DNA of 64,000 nt from contig CASPWD010000001.1 in NCBI GenBank assembly GCA_949425635.1, forward strand, positions 62,001 to 126,000, read 5' to 3'. The position numbers and the translations under genes are program-made. The notes under the pieces were generated by a model that saw only the letters and a list, made by a program, of their open reading frames with translations, ran no database searches and was not told the origin of the DNA. The stretch is from an uncultured Bacilli bacterium (GTDB lineage Bacteria; Bacillota_I; Bacilli_A; RF39; UBA660). Positions 9,495 to 19,880 of the stretch are shown here, piece after piece (position 1 is the first letter of the stretch; each line of letters opens with the position of its first letter).

Positions 9495-12400
9495 TTCACA
9501 CTCTCCGTTTTATTTTTTTCAATATCAATGTTATTTTTTGACATTCCCGCATTTGTTACATTAACTGACTGAGTTGAAGCAACTGCCTTATTTGGTACTG
9601 TTTGACCAGTATGTGTTGGAGCTCCAATAGTATTTACAACAACCGCCGATTTAGTTGGCTTTTGACCAGTAACTGAACTAACCACAACTTTCTTTTGAGT
9701 AGCATTTTCACTCGAAACATTAGCTGCTTTAGGAATGACACCTTTAGAAGTAATAGCTGTTGATGATGTTGGATGACTGTTAATTACGCCAGCACTCACT
9801 GGTTTAGCTACAGTTTGTGTATTAGTAGTACTTTTTGGAACTACACTTCCTGTAGAACTTTTTAATGGTATAGATGTTTTGTTCACTGAAACATTAGATG
9901 ATGGCGTACTAGATTTAACTACTCCAGCCACAGGTGGTTTAGTAGTTGTAGTCACTCCAGCTTTAACAGGACTAGATATAGTTTGATTAACCTGCTTTGG
10001 AGTAGTAGCACCATTAACTTGTCCACCACTTGGATTGCTTGTTGTTGAAACAGCTTTCTTTACATCACTTTGCGGAACAACAACCTTTTTTACAACTTGT
10101 TGCGTAGAACCACTAACTACTGGTTTTGCAACAACTTGTTTAACAACTTTTTTAGTTTCCACAGAATTAGAATTTTCATCCTTAGAATTAACACTCTTAG
10201 AATCCAAATTATTGTGTGCAACTATACCCACTTTATTAACAGGCTTATTAATTTCAGCTACCTTATTTGAAACTGGAACAGCCTTTTCTTTTGGACTTTC
10301 CTCAGCTTTTATATCTTCTATTTTAGCACTTTGAACAGGCTGAACTTGTTTAATCACTTTATCTACATTGTTCTCACCACTTATAGTAGCTTGACTATTA
10401 ACAGATGGTAAAGTAGAACTCTTTTCCTTTTCAGCTTCATCAGTCGTTGCTTCTAATTTAACCTCAGCTGTAATAGACACATTGTTATCTTTAGATTCAA
10501 CTTCAGTTTTAACTAATTCTTCATTATTAGTAACATTCAAAGTCTGTTCACTATCTAAATTAGAATTATCTAAATGAATCGGAGCAACTTCTGAAGGAAC
10601 TTGAACCTGTTGATTAACATCAGTCATATTTGCATTAACAATATCATTATTTTGCCCTTCATTACTAACATTCATTTGAACAACAGGTGAAGCTTCCCCT
10701 TGTCCAATATTAGATTCACTAGGAACAGACATTTCAGGATTAGCTTCGGCTATTACACCAGTCTGAATAGCAGGAATTTCTTGCTGTATAACAGGCAAAT
10801 TATTTCTAAATGAATACTTACAGAATGTCGTTTTATAATTCATCATAATATCTTCAACAACTGAAATATTATCAAAAACTTCAGGATTAGTATAATATCT
10901 AACAACATTCGTTTTAACAGGATCAATATTTATAGCAATATCATTAATTTCAATTAGTAACTCAAAATTAATCATTTCACGTATATACATTTGTAAAGAT
11001 GCACCTTTAGTATAAATATCTCCAACATCAAAATAATAAGGTGAATATAATACAGGTGTAGACTCTTTTAATAATACGATTCCTATCATATTATTATTTC
11101 CTTTAGTTTCATTAAGTAAACCATTTAAATCATTAGTTACCATAACAAACTTTTTATTTGTAACATCTTCAACATCTTTTATCTGTAAATACATATTAAT
11201 ATTTCCGTTAATCATCATTTTTCTATCAACATGTCTTAACTTTAACAATTCTCTTATCAGACAAGATACAAAACTCTCAAAAGAACTAAAATCATATTCC
11301 GCAAACAAACTTGACTTTATTGCAGAATTAATAGGATCATCAATTCTCTTTTTAACAATATCATAACATTCAGATTTTATTTTTGAAAAACCTTTAATAT
11401 TACTTATTTTACTAATAACCTTTTTAACAGGTAATGTATCAAAATCTTCTACTTCTAATATAGCATTACATAATTTACGATATTTATGATTATTATATAA
11501 AACCATTATAGCTTGTTCTTGAACAGTTAATTTATCTCTATATTGTATTGATAAAGATGCTGCTACTTCATTAAGTGGTAACTTATTAGTCACTACCATA
11601 TCTCTATTAGCTGCATTTGAATACTTAATAGCTAAATCTCCATAATTAGTATTTTGCATAGCTTCTCTTAAATAATCACTTGTAGAAAGAATATCCAAAT
11701 TATCATAAACAGAATACTTTCTTTCTATATTCTCAATACAACGATTTACCATATCATCTGACATTTTATTATTAACTAAATTATATTTCTTATTTATTTT
11801 TCTAAATCTACTTACTAAATCTATTCCAAATAATGGCTTATAATCATCGTTAAGGCTCTTCATTAATTCAATTTTAGCATCAACAACCTTAATCTCATTT
11901 CTAGTATCATTCTCATCTTTCTGAGCTTCATAATATTTTCTATTAAGTTCTAAATTTTTGTTCAAATCCCAAACTTCTCTTAAAAAATCAACAGCTTCTT
12001 CATATGTTGGCGGTTGAACAATATACATATTATATCTATCCTTAATAGCTATTTCCATTCTATCATTAATACCAATATCATTAATATCTGGTAACAAATT
12101 AAGAGACCTTTCAACCTTATATTTATTATAAGTATCAATTTCCTTTTGTAATTCAAAATATTTTCTTCTTAAAGTATTCTTCAAAGTAACAATATTTCTT
12201 AAATATTGTAATTGCCTTCCTTTTATTTCATCATAAACGAGTAATAAGTCACCAGCTTTATAAATTACTTTAGTTACGTCATCCAGATGATCTCTTTGTT
12301 TTAATGTTCTATCGAAATCTTCAATGTTAAACATTTCACCTTCTAACATGATCATTTCATTTCTTAAGAAAACAACTTTAGGATTCATTGTTTCATAATT

Positions 12401-12646
12401 ATCCAAAACCATTCTTATGTTGTTTTCTTTACCATGATTTCTAACGAATTCCAATTGTTTTAAAAATTCTTCGAAAGATTCTAAATTATCAAATATCTTT
12501 ATTCTTTCCAATAAACCATATTCATCGTCGATATATGTATAACAAATTCCTAAATTATCGCCACTTTGATAGATATAAGGATGAACAGAGGTCGAACTGT
12601 ATCCATATTTTTTCATCAACTCGATAACTGTGTCAAAGTCAAACAT
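9491..12646 (-). CDS. Large hypothetical protein: ~640-aa globular/helical N-terminus and ~400-aa Thr/Ser/Val/Pro-rich low-complexity tail
   Basis: Uninterrupted 1051-aa ORF; C-terminal half dominated by VVKK, SVNKT, TTKPPVAG, QTVAKPV-type segments; no signal peptide. Confidence 0.7.
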   Translation of the reverse strand: MFDFDTVIELMKKYGYSSTSVHPYIYQSGDNLGICYTYIDDEYGLLERIKIFDNLESFEEFLKQLEFVRNHGKENNIRMVLDNYETMNPKVVFLRNEMIMLEGEMFNIEDFDRTLKQRDHLDDVTKVIYKAGDLLLVYDEIKGRQLQYLRNIVTLKNTLRRKYFELQKEIDTYNKYKVERSLNLLPDINDIGINDRMEIAIKDRYNMYIVQPPTYEEAVDFLREVWDLNKNLELNRKYYEAQKDENDTRNEIKVVDAKIELMKSLNDDYKPLFGIDLVSRFRKINKKYNLVNNKMSDDMVNRCIENIERKYSVYDNLDILSTSDYLREAMQNTNYGDLAIKYSNAANRDMVVTNKLPLNEVAASLSIQYRDKLTVQEQAIMVLYNNHKYRKLCNAILEVEDFDTLPVKKVISKISNIKGFSKIKSECYDIVKKRIDDPINSAIKSSLFAEYDFSSFESFVSCLIRELLKLRHVDRKMMINGNINMYLQIKDVEDVTNKKFVMVTNDLNGLLNETKGNNNMIGIVLLKESTPVLYSPYYFDVGDIYTKGASLQMYIREMINFELLIEINDIAINIDPVKTNVVRYYTNPEVFDNISVVEDIMMNYKTTFCKYSFRNNLPVIQQEIPAIQTGVIAEANPEMSVPSESNIGQGEASPVVQMNVSNEGQNNDIVNANMTDVNQQVQVPSEVAPIHLDNSNLDSEQTLNVTNNEELVKTEVESKDNNVSITAEVKLEATTDEAEKEKSSTLPSVNSQATISGENNVDKVIKQVQPVQSAKIEDIKAEESPKEKAVPVSNKVAEINKPVNKVGIVAHNNLDSKSVNSKDENSNSVETKKVVKQVVAKPVVSGSTQQVVKKVVVPQSDVKKAVSTTSNPSGGQVNGATTPKQVNQTISSPVKAGVTTTTKPPVAGVVKSSTPSSNVSVNKTSIPLKSSTGSVVPKSTTNTQTVAKPVSAGVINSHPTSSTAITSKGVIPKAANVSSENATQKKVVVSSVTGQKPTKSAVVVNTIGAPTHTGQTVPNKAVASTQSVNVTNAGMSKNNIDIEKNKTESVK

Positions 12647-12771
12647 ACGCCAACCTCCCTATTCTTTATTATTCAAAATTATTATAACACATAACTAATA
12701 CTAAAATCATTATTTATTGATTAAAATATTTACAATGGTGTATAATTAAAATAATGAAAAGAGGTACATAA

Positions 12772-13458
12772 ATGGAAATTAAAATAAAATCATATTCTTC
12801 TCAATCATCACTAATCAGTTCAATAATATTCTTTATATTAGGTGCAATTCTTTTTACAAGTGCTGATAAAGTTATATCATTTATATCAATAGCTATAGGT
12901 ATTTTATTAGCAGTGATAGGAATAATAAACTTAACTATTTATATCCATAATGTAAAAAAGGAAATACCAACTTCTAAAAGGCATATTACTGTTGCAGTCA
13001 TTACTTTAATACTAGCTTTTATATTCATCTTTTTTTCAAATATTGTTGAACAATTTATAAGATTTATTGTTGGTGCATGGATTCTATTAACAGGTATTAC
13101 AAGATTTATCAATGTTTTATCAATTAACACCAAAAGTCGTAAATTCATCCCTTTACTTGTTGTTTCTATTCTATTAATGGCTGTAGGAGTATACACAATT
13201 GTAATCGGAAATATTGTTCTAGCTTATATCGGATTAATTATGATGATATATGCTGCAATTGAGATAGCTGGATATATTTTCTACACTAAAGATACTATAA
13301 CTCCAGAAGAGCCCGGAACTACAACTCTTATTGTTCCAGAAGAAACTGAAGTAGCAGAAGATAAAAAAGATACAAAAAAAGTAAAAGATGTTAAAGAAAA
13401 AAAGACAAAAAAGAAAACAAAAAAAGATAAAAATACAAACGAAGAAAGCGATATCTAA
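12772..13458 (+). CDS. DUF308/HdeD-like membrane protein with Lys-rich C-terminus
   Basis: Six short TM segments; KKDTKKVKDVKEKKTKKKTKKDKN tail. Confidence 0.65.
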   Translation: MEIKIKSYSSQSSLISSIIFFILGAILFTSADKVISFISIAIGILLAVIGIINLTIYIHNVKKEIPTSKRHITVAVITLILAFIFIFFSNIVEQFIRFIVGAWILLTGITRFINVLSINTKSRKFIPLLVVSILLMAVGVYTIVIGNIVLAYIGLIMMIYAAIEIAGYIFYTKDTITPEEPGTTTLIVPEETEVAEDKKDTKKVKDVKEKKTKKKTKKDKNTNEESDI

Positions 13459-13472
13459 TTTGATATCACTTT
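13449..13472. terminator. Bidirectional terminator between convergent genes
   Basis: GATATCtaatttGATATCacttttt. Confidence 0.5.
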
Positions 13473-14165
13473 TTATTTTGTCTCATCTTTTTCCCATTTA
13501 TAATTATTTAATAAAACATCTTTTTTATAACCGGAATTATCTAAAATATTATTAACTTCTACCATCGACTGACTTATAATACTTTTATAAGTTTCGTTAT
13601 CCAAAACAACTCCACTTGTAGAAATACAATCACCCAACTCATTAATAACATTATTTTTAAATTCACAACTATAACTTTGATTTTTATAACCTTGAAATGC
13701 ATTATTTGTTGTTCTAAAAGAAACTCTACTATCATCTCCAGACTTATGTCTAATATCTAAAATAAAACCTCTAGAATTATAAATATACTCAAATCCATCA
13801 TCATATCTAATAAAATTATAAGAATAGTTAAAATTAATTAACTCCATCTTCTCTCTTTCTTCTTCATCTTTAATATTTTCTATTTCTTCTTCGTTACTAT
13901 AAGACCCTGTTTTTATACACTGCCCACCAATTCTATAAATCATCTCACATCTATAGCCTCTGGCTTCTAAGTATTCACTTAAATAAGCAAAATTAACATT
14001 TCTATCAACTTCTTCTTTCTTATTTAAAATCAAAAAGGCAATCAAAAATATTGCTAAAATTCCAACAATCCAATAAATAACTTTTTCAACAAAAGCAATT
14101 CTTCTAGCTCTACCATACAAATTACTTACTTTATTAGTATTCTTATCCATAATACCAACCCTCAT
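13473..14165 (-). CDS. Membrane-anchored hypothetical protein
   Basis: Single N-terminal TM. Confidence 0.55.
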   Translation of the reverse strand: MRVGIMDKNTNKVSNLYGRARRIAFVEKVIYWIVGILAIFLIAFLILNKKEEVDRNVNFAYLSEYLEARGYRCEMIYRIGGQCIKTGSYSNEEEIENIKDEEEREKMELINFNYSYNFIRYDDGFEYIYNSRGFILDIRHKSGDDSRVSFRTTNNAFQGYKNQSYSCEFKNNVINELGDCISTSGVVLDNETYKSIISQSMVEVNNILDNSGYKKDVLLNNYKWEKDETK

Positions 14166-14235
14166 TCTTATTTATATAATATCATAAACAATAGAAAAAC
14201 TAAATCAAAAAAAAAGAGCAAACGCTCTTACAAAT

Positions 14236-14910
14236 TTAAATTTTTACATCCTCATTAATAAATTCTTTATCCATTAATAATTCATGGATTTCTTCCTCTT
14301 TTGTATCAAGATAAACTTCTTCAATACGATCAACTCTACACTTTTCTGATTTAATAATTGCTTCCACTTTATCAATAGCATCTTCTAAAACATCATTAAC
14401 AACTACATAATTATATTTAGTAACTTCATTTATCTCTTTATATGCTGTATGGAATCTTTCTAGTATTTTTTCTTTACTATCCGTTCCTCTATTTTTTAAT
14501 CTTTCAACCATTACTTTTAATGAAGGTGGCATTATAAAAATAAATAAAGCTTCTGGAACTAACTTTTTAATTGCTTTAGCACCTTCTATTTCTATCTCTA
14601 AAATAACATCTATGCCATTTTTTAATTTCTCACTAATAAATTCTTTTGGCGTTCCATAGTAATTACCAACATAATTTGTATATTCTAAAAAATAGCCTTC
14701 GTCTATTTTCTTTTCGAATTCTTCTTTAGTAACAAAATTATATGTTTCTCCTGGTATATCATTACTTCTTATAGATCTAGAAGTTGTTGAAACAGATAAC
14801 CATCTATGTTCACTATCATTTTTTAAAAGTCCACTAATTACTGAACCTTTACCACATCCGCTAGGAGCTGAAATAACTATTAAAGTTCCTCTACTATTTT
14901 GTTTAATCAC
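14236..14910 (-). CDS. gmk: Guanylate kinase
   Basis: GTLIVISAPSGCGKGSVISGLL P-loop; SVSTTSRSIRSNDIPGETYNFV; C-terminal extension. Confidence 0.93.
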   Translation of the reverse strand: MIKQNSRGTLIVISAPSGCGKGSVISGLLKNDSEHRWLSVSTTSRSIRSNDIPGETYNFVTKEEFEKKIDEGYFLEYTNYVGNYYGTPKEFISEKLKNGIDVILEIEIEGAKAIKKLVPEALFIFIMPPSLKVMVERLKNRGTDSKEKILERFHTAYKEINEVTKYNYVVVNDVLEDAIDKVEAIIKSEKCRVDRIEEVYLDTKEEEIHELLMDKEFINEDVKI

Positions 14911-14986
14911 ATAACCACTTCCTTTATTAAAACTTACTATATCATACTTAATTAAAGAAAAAAAGAAGATTATTTCTTCTAATACT

Positions 14987-15715
14987 CTAAATAACTTTTT
15001 CTTTCCTCTTTTTTACAGAAATAACGATTCCTATCAATATAACCATTAAACTTATAACTTGATTTAAAGATAAAAATACTCCTTCATGACTTCCTCTAAA
15101 ATAGTCTAATATAAACTTACCTAATCCACATAATAAAAAACTAATACCTAAAGTTTCCCAATTAAATTTATCCTTTCTTAATAATAGAAACATATAAAAG
15201 AATATTCCTAAAAACACAAAAGTTTCAATAATTTGCACAGGAAATAAAGAAATCCCATTTGGTGCAGATAAAGAATTACTATAAACTATATGACCTAATC
15301 CACTATATTCTATTCCATAGCAACATCCTACTAAAAAGCATCCAATCTTCCCAATTGCATACATCATAGGATATGACGATATAAATAAGAACATAACATC
15401 TTTAAAACTTTTTTTAAATTGTAAGCAAAAGATTATCAAACATAGTATTCCTCCAATAGCACCTCCATAAGAAGACAACTCTAAATTTACGAAATTAAAT
15501 TTATCATATTGTTCTAAATATTGAAAATAAGTTAATAATTTAGCTCCAACTATAATACCTATATTCTCATACACTAAAGCTCCTATAATTTCATATTTAG
15601 TAAATTTAAACTTTTTACTCAAAAGATAAACAACTATAACATTTAATACTAAAGATAAAAGAATTGCCAAACTATAATAAGATATATCTGTACCAATCAT
15701 TGTTTTCACTTTCAC
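14987..15715 (-). CDS. Prolipoprotein diacylglyceryl transferase-family membrane protein
   Basis: GKIGCFLVGCCYG and LFPVQIIETFVFLGIFF motifs, multi-TM. Confidence 0.75.
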   Translation of the reverse strand: MKVKTMIGTDISYYSLAILLSLVLNVIVVYLLSKKFKFTKYEIIGALVYENIGIIVGAKLLTYFQYLEQYDKFNFVNLELSSYGGAIGGILCLIIFCLQFKKSFKDVMFLFISSYPMMYAIGKIGCFLVGCCYGIEYSGLGHIVYSNSLSAPNGISLFPVQIIETFVFLGIFFYMFLLLRKDKFNWETLGISFLLCGLGKFILDYFRGSHEGVFLSLNQVISLMVILIGIVISVKKRKEKVI

Positions 15716-15765
15716 TCACCTTTTTTCAATAGTTCACTTTATATCTATTACTTGTCAATAACTAC

Positions 15766-16149
15766 CTACTTATCAACATCATAATTCCATAATCCTAACT
15801 GACCATTTATTTCTTCATCTATATCTAACTTCGTAACTTTACCTAATTTCCAAGCAAAACCCTCACGATATTTCTCACCATAAACATTTTTATCTAATTT
15901 TGATATCTCTTTATTTAATTCATCATCTAATTCTAAACAATCTTCTAATACAACTTTACATAGAATCTTTTTCTTAGGAAAATCAATTCCATAATCCTTA
16001 ACTTTTTCAAGCCATTCTCTATCCACACCACATCCAGCATGTATTAGTATTTCTCCACGATATTTCGTTTTCCAGCTACGAAATTCATAAATTTTATACC
16101 CATTGGCAACTAGACTAGCCCAAGGTTGTTTTAATGTTAATACTTTCAT
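15766..16149 (-). CDS. ASCH-domain protein
   Basis: MKVLTLKQPWASLVANGYKIYEFRSWKTKYRGEILIHA is the canonical ASCH N-terminus. Confidence 0.85.
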   Translation of the reverse strand: MKVLTLKQPWASLVANGYKIYEFRSWKTKYRGEILIHAGCGVDREWLEKVKDYGIDFPKKKILCKVVLEDCLELDDELNKEISKLDKNVYGEKYREGFAWKLGKVTKLDIDEEINGQLGLWNYDVDK

Positions 16150-16161
16150 AACTCACCTCCA

Positions 16162-16737
16162 CTAAACACAACCTGATGGAATAAGTGAAATCAAAAAAAT
16201 AGCTAAAAGAAAATAAATAATAATTCCACATACCACTTTCATAATCAATGAAAACAATTTTCTAAAAACTTTACTATTAGGACACATCACTAAACCAAGC
16301 ACATCTAAACCATACTCTATTCCTAAAAGAATAAAATTAAAGTAAGTAGGTTCAGGTGAAATTTCAACCCAATACTTAGGCAACAAACTAGGAAAGTTAT
16401 TTAATAAAAATAAAAATATTACAATCAAAACAATAACAGCAATCATAAAAAATATTATTGCTTTCTCAATAATAGATTCTTCTTTAGATAATGGAATGTT
16501 TTCCTCCAATTTCATTTTATTATTATCAGAATTATCAACTTCAATTATTTCCTGAATTTCAATTTTTTCGCTCGCTATTTCATTCTCCAAACTATCTTCT
16601 TTATATACTAAGTCTATATAAACATTTTCTATTTTATTTTTAGATATCAACTTTCTTCCACAAGCTTTACATTTATTAGATCCTACTAAATTAATAGTAC
16701 CACAATAATTACAACGCTTTATATTACTATTACTCAT
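16162..16737 (-). CDS. Zinc-ribbon membrane protein
   Basis: CNYCGTINLVGSNKCKACGRKL plus two to three TM helices. Confidence 0.7.
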   Translation of the reverse strand: MSNSNIKRCNYCGTINLVGSNKCKACGRKLISKNKIENVYIDLVYKEDSLENEIASEKIEIQEIIEVDNSDNNKMKLEENIPLSKEESIIEKAIIFFMIAVIVLIVIFLFLLNNFPSLLPKYWVEISPEPTYFNFILLGIEYGLDVLGLVMCPNSKVFRKLFSLIMKVVCGIIIYFLLAIFLISLIPSGCV

Positions 16738-16787
16738 ACAACATACTTCCTTACTCTACACATAATAACATAAATCAACCTTTATAC

Positions 16788-17267
16788 CTAATTAATAACT
16801 ATATCTACAAACTTAGCAGGAATAACTTTCTCTATATCATTAACATTAATTTTTATAAAATACCCAATCTTACCACCACTAAATACTATTTTATCAAAAA
16901 GAATTGCAGTCTCATCTATCACAGTTGTAAAAACTTTTTTCATACCAATAGGACTACATCCACCATGTACATATCCAGTAATTTTTAATAGATCTTTCAT
17001 TGGTAACATAGAAACCTCTTTTTCACCAACAGAAGCAGCAGCTTTTTTCAAATCTAACTTACTAGCAACTGGTACTACAAAAACAAAGTAATTACCACTT
17101 CTTCCAATAGTTACTAAAGTTTTAAAAGTACTATCTAATTCTTCCCCAAGCATTCCAGCACAAGTAACTCCATCTAAAGCTTCTTTAATATCAAGTATTA
17201 ATTCTTCATAAAGAATATTATTACTATCTAGAATTCTCATTGCATTTGTCTTTATATTCTTTGCCAT
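16788..17267 (-). CDS. ybaK: YbaK/EbsC-family Cys-tRNA(Pro)/aminoacyl-tRNA deacylase
   Basis: NAMRILDSNNILYEEL...GYVHGGCSPIGMKK...GKIGYFIKIN. Overlaps the upstream def-like gene. Confidence 0.88.
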   Translation of the reverse strand: MAKNIKTNAMRILDSNNILYEELILDIKEALDGVTCAGMLGEELDSTFKTLVTIGRSGNYFVFVVPVASKLDLKKAAASVGEKEVSMLPMKDLLKITGYVHGGCSPIGMKKVFTTVIDETAILFDKIVFSGGKIGYFIKINVNDIEKVIPAKFVDIVIN

Positions 17268-17835
17268 ACTTTTCCTCCAAACTTAAGAAGTCTCCATCTT
17301 CATTTACAACTTCATAACCATGAATTTTACGCCATTCTTTTCTTTCTTCTCTATTCATAACTTTAACTTCTAAAGCTTTGTCCATATGTAAAATACCATC
17401 TAAGTGATCATACTCATGAGACATAACTGTTGCAGGAAATCCTTTAAAAGTTTTCTGGTGTTTCCTACCTTCTATATCATAATATTCTATTTTCATTTTA
17501 TAAGGTCTTAATACCAATCCCATATTATCTAAACAACTAGCACAAGCTTCCCAATACATAGTTAATCCTTTTCTTTCTTTTATAACTGGATTAATTAGTA
17601 TTGTTTTTTCATTCCATTCATCATCTTCTACTTTATCTAAATCAGTATTCTTTAAATATATAATTCTTTTATTTATTCCAAGTTGAACTGCTGCCATAGC
17701 AAATACTCCATGAGTTAAACAATAACTATCTAAAATATGAATTGCTTCTTCTAAATTATCATTATTCAAATCAACTTTCTCACTTACTTGTCTCAACCAC
17801 TCTAAATCATTCTCTATTGTTTTTGCTTCAAACAT
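17224..17835 (-). CDS. def: Peptide deformylase (divergent)
   Basis: GVFAMAAVQLGINKRI, EACASCLDN and SHEYDHLDGILH motifs; departs from EGCLS/QExDHL consensus. Confidence 0.8.
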   Translation of the reverse strand: MFEAKTIENDLEWLRQVSEKVDLNNDNLEEAIHILDSYCLTHGVFAMAAVQLGINKRIIYLKNTDLDKVEDDEWNEKTILINPVIKERKGLTMYWEACASCLDNMGLVLRPYKMKIEYYDIEGRKHQKTFKGFPATVMSHEYDHLDGILHMDKALEVKVMNREERKEWRKIHGYEVVNEDGDFLSLEEKYGKEYKDKCNENSR

Positions 17836-17881
17836 AGTTACACCTCATTCTTATTCGTATTTTATCATATATAGCAGAAAA

Positions 17882-17907
17882 AGAAGATGATTTATTTTTA
17901 TCATCTT
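17882..17907 (-). terminator. Rho-independent terminator
   Basis: GAAGATGATaaaaataaATCATCTTCTTTTT. Confidence 0.65.
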
Positions 17908-17914
17908 CTCAAAA

Positions 17915-18322
17915 TTATTCTCCAAACCATACTTTTACTATTTGAGCATCAGACTTTCTTATTGCAACACTAACACAACCACCTAAAGTATCTTTCTTAT
18001 CAAAAGTTACAATCCAAATTTCTTTCTCTGTATCATAAAAAACAATTATAGTATTATAATCTTTTTTATTTTCGAAATCAGATATATTATTTAAGACTAT
18101 TTTTGCTATTTCAATTGCAGTCTCTTTATCAGATACAATTTCACCATCGTAAACAGCAGTATTATCTTTTAACAAATAAGAAAAATCTCCTTCTCTATAT
18201 AAAATATCAATGTTTTTATTATCATTTTTATAAAATTGCAAAAAAACAATTAACAATAAAAGACATAAAATAATAGTAAAAAATATAACCACCACATTCT
18301 TGGTATCAATCTTTATTTTCAC
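17915..18322 (-). CDS. NTF2-fold immunity-like protein with N-terminal TM
   Basis: KETAIEIAKIVLNNI...YNTIIVFYDTEKEIWIVTF...GGCVSVAIRKSDAQIVKVWFGE resembles NTF2-fold immunity proteins. Confidence 0.6.
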   Translation of the reverse strand: MKIKIDTKNVVVIFFTIILCLLLLIVFLQFYKNDNKNIDILYREGDFSYLLKDNTAVYDGEIVSDKETAIEIAKIVLNNISDFENKKDYNTIIVFYDTEKEIWIVTFDKKDTLGGCVSVAIRKSDAQIVKVWFGE

Positions 18323-18365
18323 AACAAAAACCTTCCTTTCTCAAAAACAAAACAACTAAATACTT

Positions 18366-18767
18366 CTATCTATTTTCATACTCGTTATATATAATGCTTC
18401 TACAAATAATTCTTATTTCTCCTCCAGATAAATTAGAGAAACATAATTCAATAACATCACCTTGCAATTTTGATGGACATATCTCGTTTTCTTCCAATTT
18501 GTTTTTTAACTCATTAAACTTTGTATAGTTTTCATCAATTACAACACAATCAAAGGGGATACCATCTCCACCCCAAAAATTCACATTATTATATTCAAGA
18601 TATATGATATCTTCAAAAACAAATGATTTATTTCTAAACTCCTTTCTATCACTTAAAAAGTTAATAGTTAAAGTTCCCATAAGATTATTATAATTTAAAT
18701 CATTTAACCAGAAATCATGTATATAAATTTTATCTAAAAGCTCTAAATTCTCTTTACATATTTTCAT
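18366..18767 (-). CDS. Immunity-like hypothetical protein
   Basis: KIYIHDFWLNDLNYN... small soluble protein in the post-Rhs immunity array; family assignment tentative. Confidence 0.45.
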   Translation of the reverse strand: MKICKENLELLDKIYIHDFWLNDLNYNNLMGTLTINFLSDRKEFRNKSFVFEDIIYLEYNNVNFWGGDGIPFDCVVIDENYTKFNELKNKLEENEICPSKLQGDVIELCFSNLSGGEIRIICRSIIYNEYENR

Positions 18768-18917
18768 TAATTCTTCCTCTTTCCACTTCTAATAAACACT
18801 CAAAACACTTGCTTCATCTTCCATAAGTAACATAATAGTCAATATCATTATAAATATAGTATATCACAATAACTAATATAAGTATTGTTATCCTTGATAA
18901 TACTTTAATAAATTTAA

Positions 18918-18945
18918 AAAAGATATAACAAAATCGTTATACCTT
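18918..18945 (-). terminator. Rho-independent terminator
   Basis: GGTATAACgattttGTTATATCTTTTTT. Confidence 0.6.
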
Positions 18946-18982
18946 TTACAAGTGTTTATAAGCTACATTACTTTATATAATT

Positions 18983-19690
18983 TTATACTTTCTTAATTTC
19001 TATTTCTTCACCATTTATTGATATTTTGTAATCTTCAATACTATCAATTAATTTACCAAATCTATCACTAATAGAAAAACTATAATAGCCACCTTTTAAA
19101 GCTACAAAATCTTTATCCGAATTATCAACAATATTATCAATTGGCATAATTTCATTCATAAGTAAATAAACAAAATATTTACTACCAACTTTATATATCT
19201 TTAACTCAAATTTATCATGTTTCGCATAAAAACTTTGTTTATACAATGTATTATCAATTTTCCAACCTTTTTTCAAATGTGGATAATATTCAATATAATT
19301 ACTTTCATCAGGAAATATTGCATAATCTCCTTCAATAAATATCATCGTTGATCTTATCTCACAAAGAGTAGAATAATTACAAGCTAGTATTGGATCAGAA
19401 AAATAATAATGCTCCTCTAAATAGTTAGTATCAAATCCATTAGTCAAAAAAACAATAAGAATAGAAATAAATATATACTGTCTTTTTTTTATTCTAAGCC
19501 TAATTTTTGAGCTAACCCTATATGCATAATATAATAATGCAATTAAGAATAAAGAATCACTATAACTGAAAGCTTTCGTGCTTAAATACATATCATTAAT
19601 TCCTAACATACTTGTCAAGATTAATGGTAATCTCATTATTAAATATAAAATTAAAATTAACAATAAATAATTAAGATAATCCTTTTTCAA
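18983..19690 (-). CDS. Membrane protein, paralogue of 19875-20609 (immunity-like)
   Basis: 3-4 TM segments, then YYFSDPILACNYSTLCEIRS...NYIEYYPHLKKGWKI..., clearly similar to the neighbour. Confidence 0.65.
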   Translation of the reverse strand: MKKDYLNYLLLILILYLIMRLPLILTSMLGINDMYLSTKAFSYSDSLFLIALLYYAYRVSSKIRLRIKKRQYIFISILIVFLTNGFDTNYLEEHYYFSDPILACNYSTLCEIRSTMIFIEGDYAIFPDESNYIEYYPHLKKGWKIDNTLYKQSFYAKHDKFELKIYKVGSKYFVYLLMNEIMPIDNIVDNSDKDFVALKGGYYSFSISDRFGKLIDSIEDYKISINGEEIEIKKV

Positions 19691-19783
19691 TATAATCCAA
19701 ACCTTTCTAATAAATTAGTCAATATTTAAGAAAATAGAGAAACCAGTCCTTTAATTCCTAATCCTATTACTAAATCAACCCCT

Positions 19784-19880
19784 CAAATAATACAATTGTA
19801 TTTTTTGTAACAATTACAAAACTAAAACATGTTTATTGTACATAAGTTAATACTACTATTATCAGTTAATTTAACTAAAA
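19784..19880 (-). pseudogene. Decayed fragment of the Rhs core (3' end of YD-repeat core)
   Basis: TTTATTGTACATAAGTTAATACTACTATTATCAGTTAATTTAACTAA versus Rhs 22106-22151 TTTATTGTACCTAAGTTAATATTACTATTATCAGTTACATTAACTAA (4 mismatches in 47). CAAATAATACAATTGT (19784-19799) equals Rhs 22051-22066. A ~7-nt spacing change and substitutions destroy the frame. Confidence 0.8.

Noticed and set aside
10035-10334. Plus-strand ORFs inside the large minus-strand gene (also 2004-2222, 3720-4013, 25869-26060, 54555-54872, 62488-62772 and similar)
   Set aside because: Antisense shadow ORFs of well-supported minus-strand genes, with low-complexity composition (Leu/Phe/His/Tyr-rich) and no RBS.
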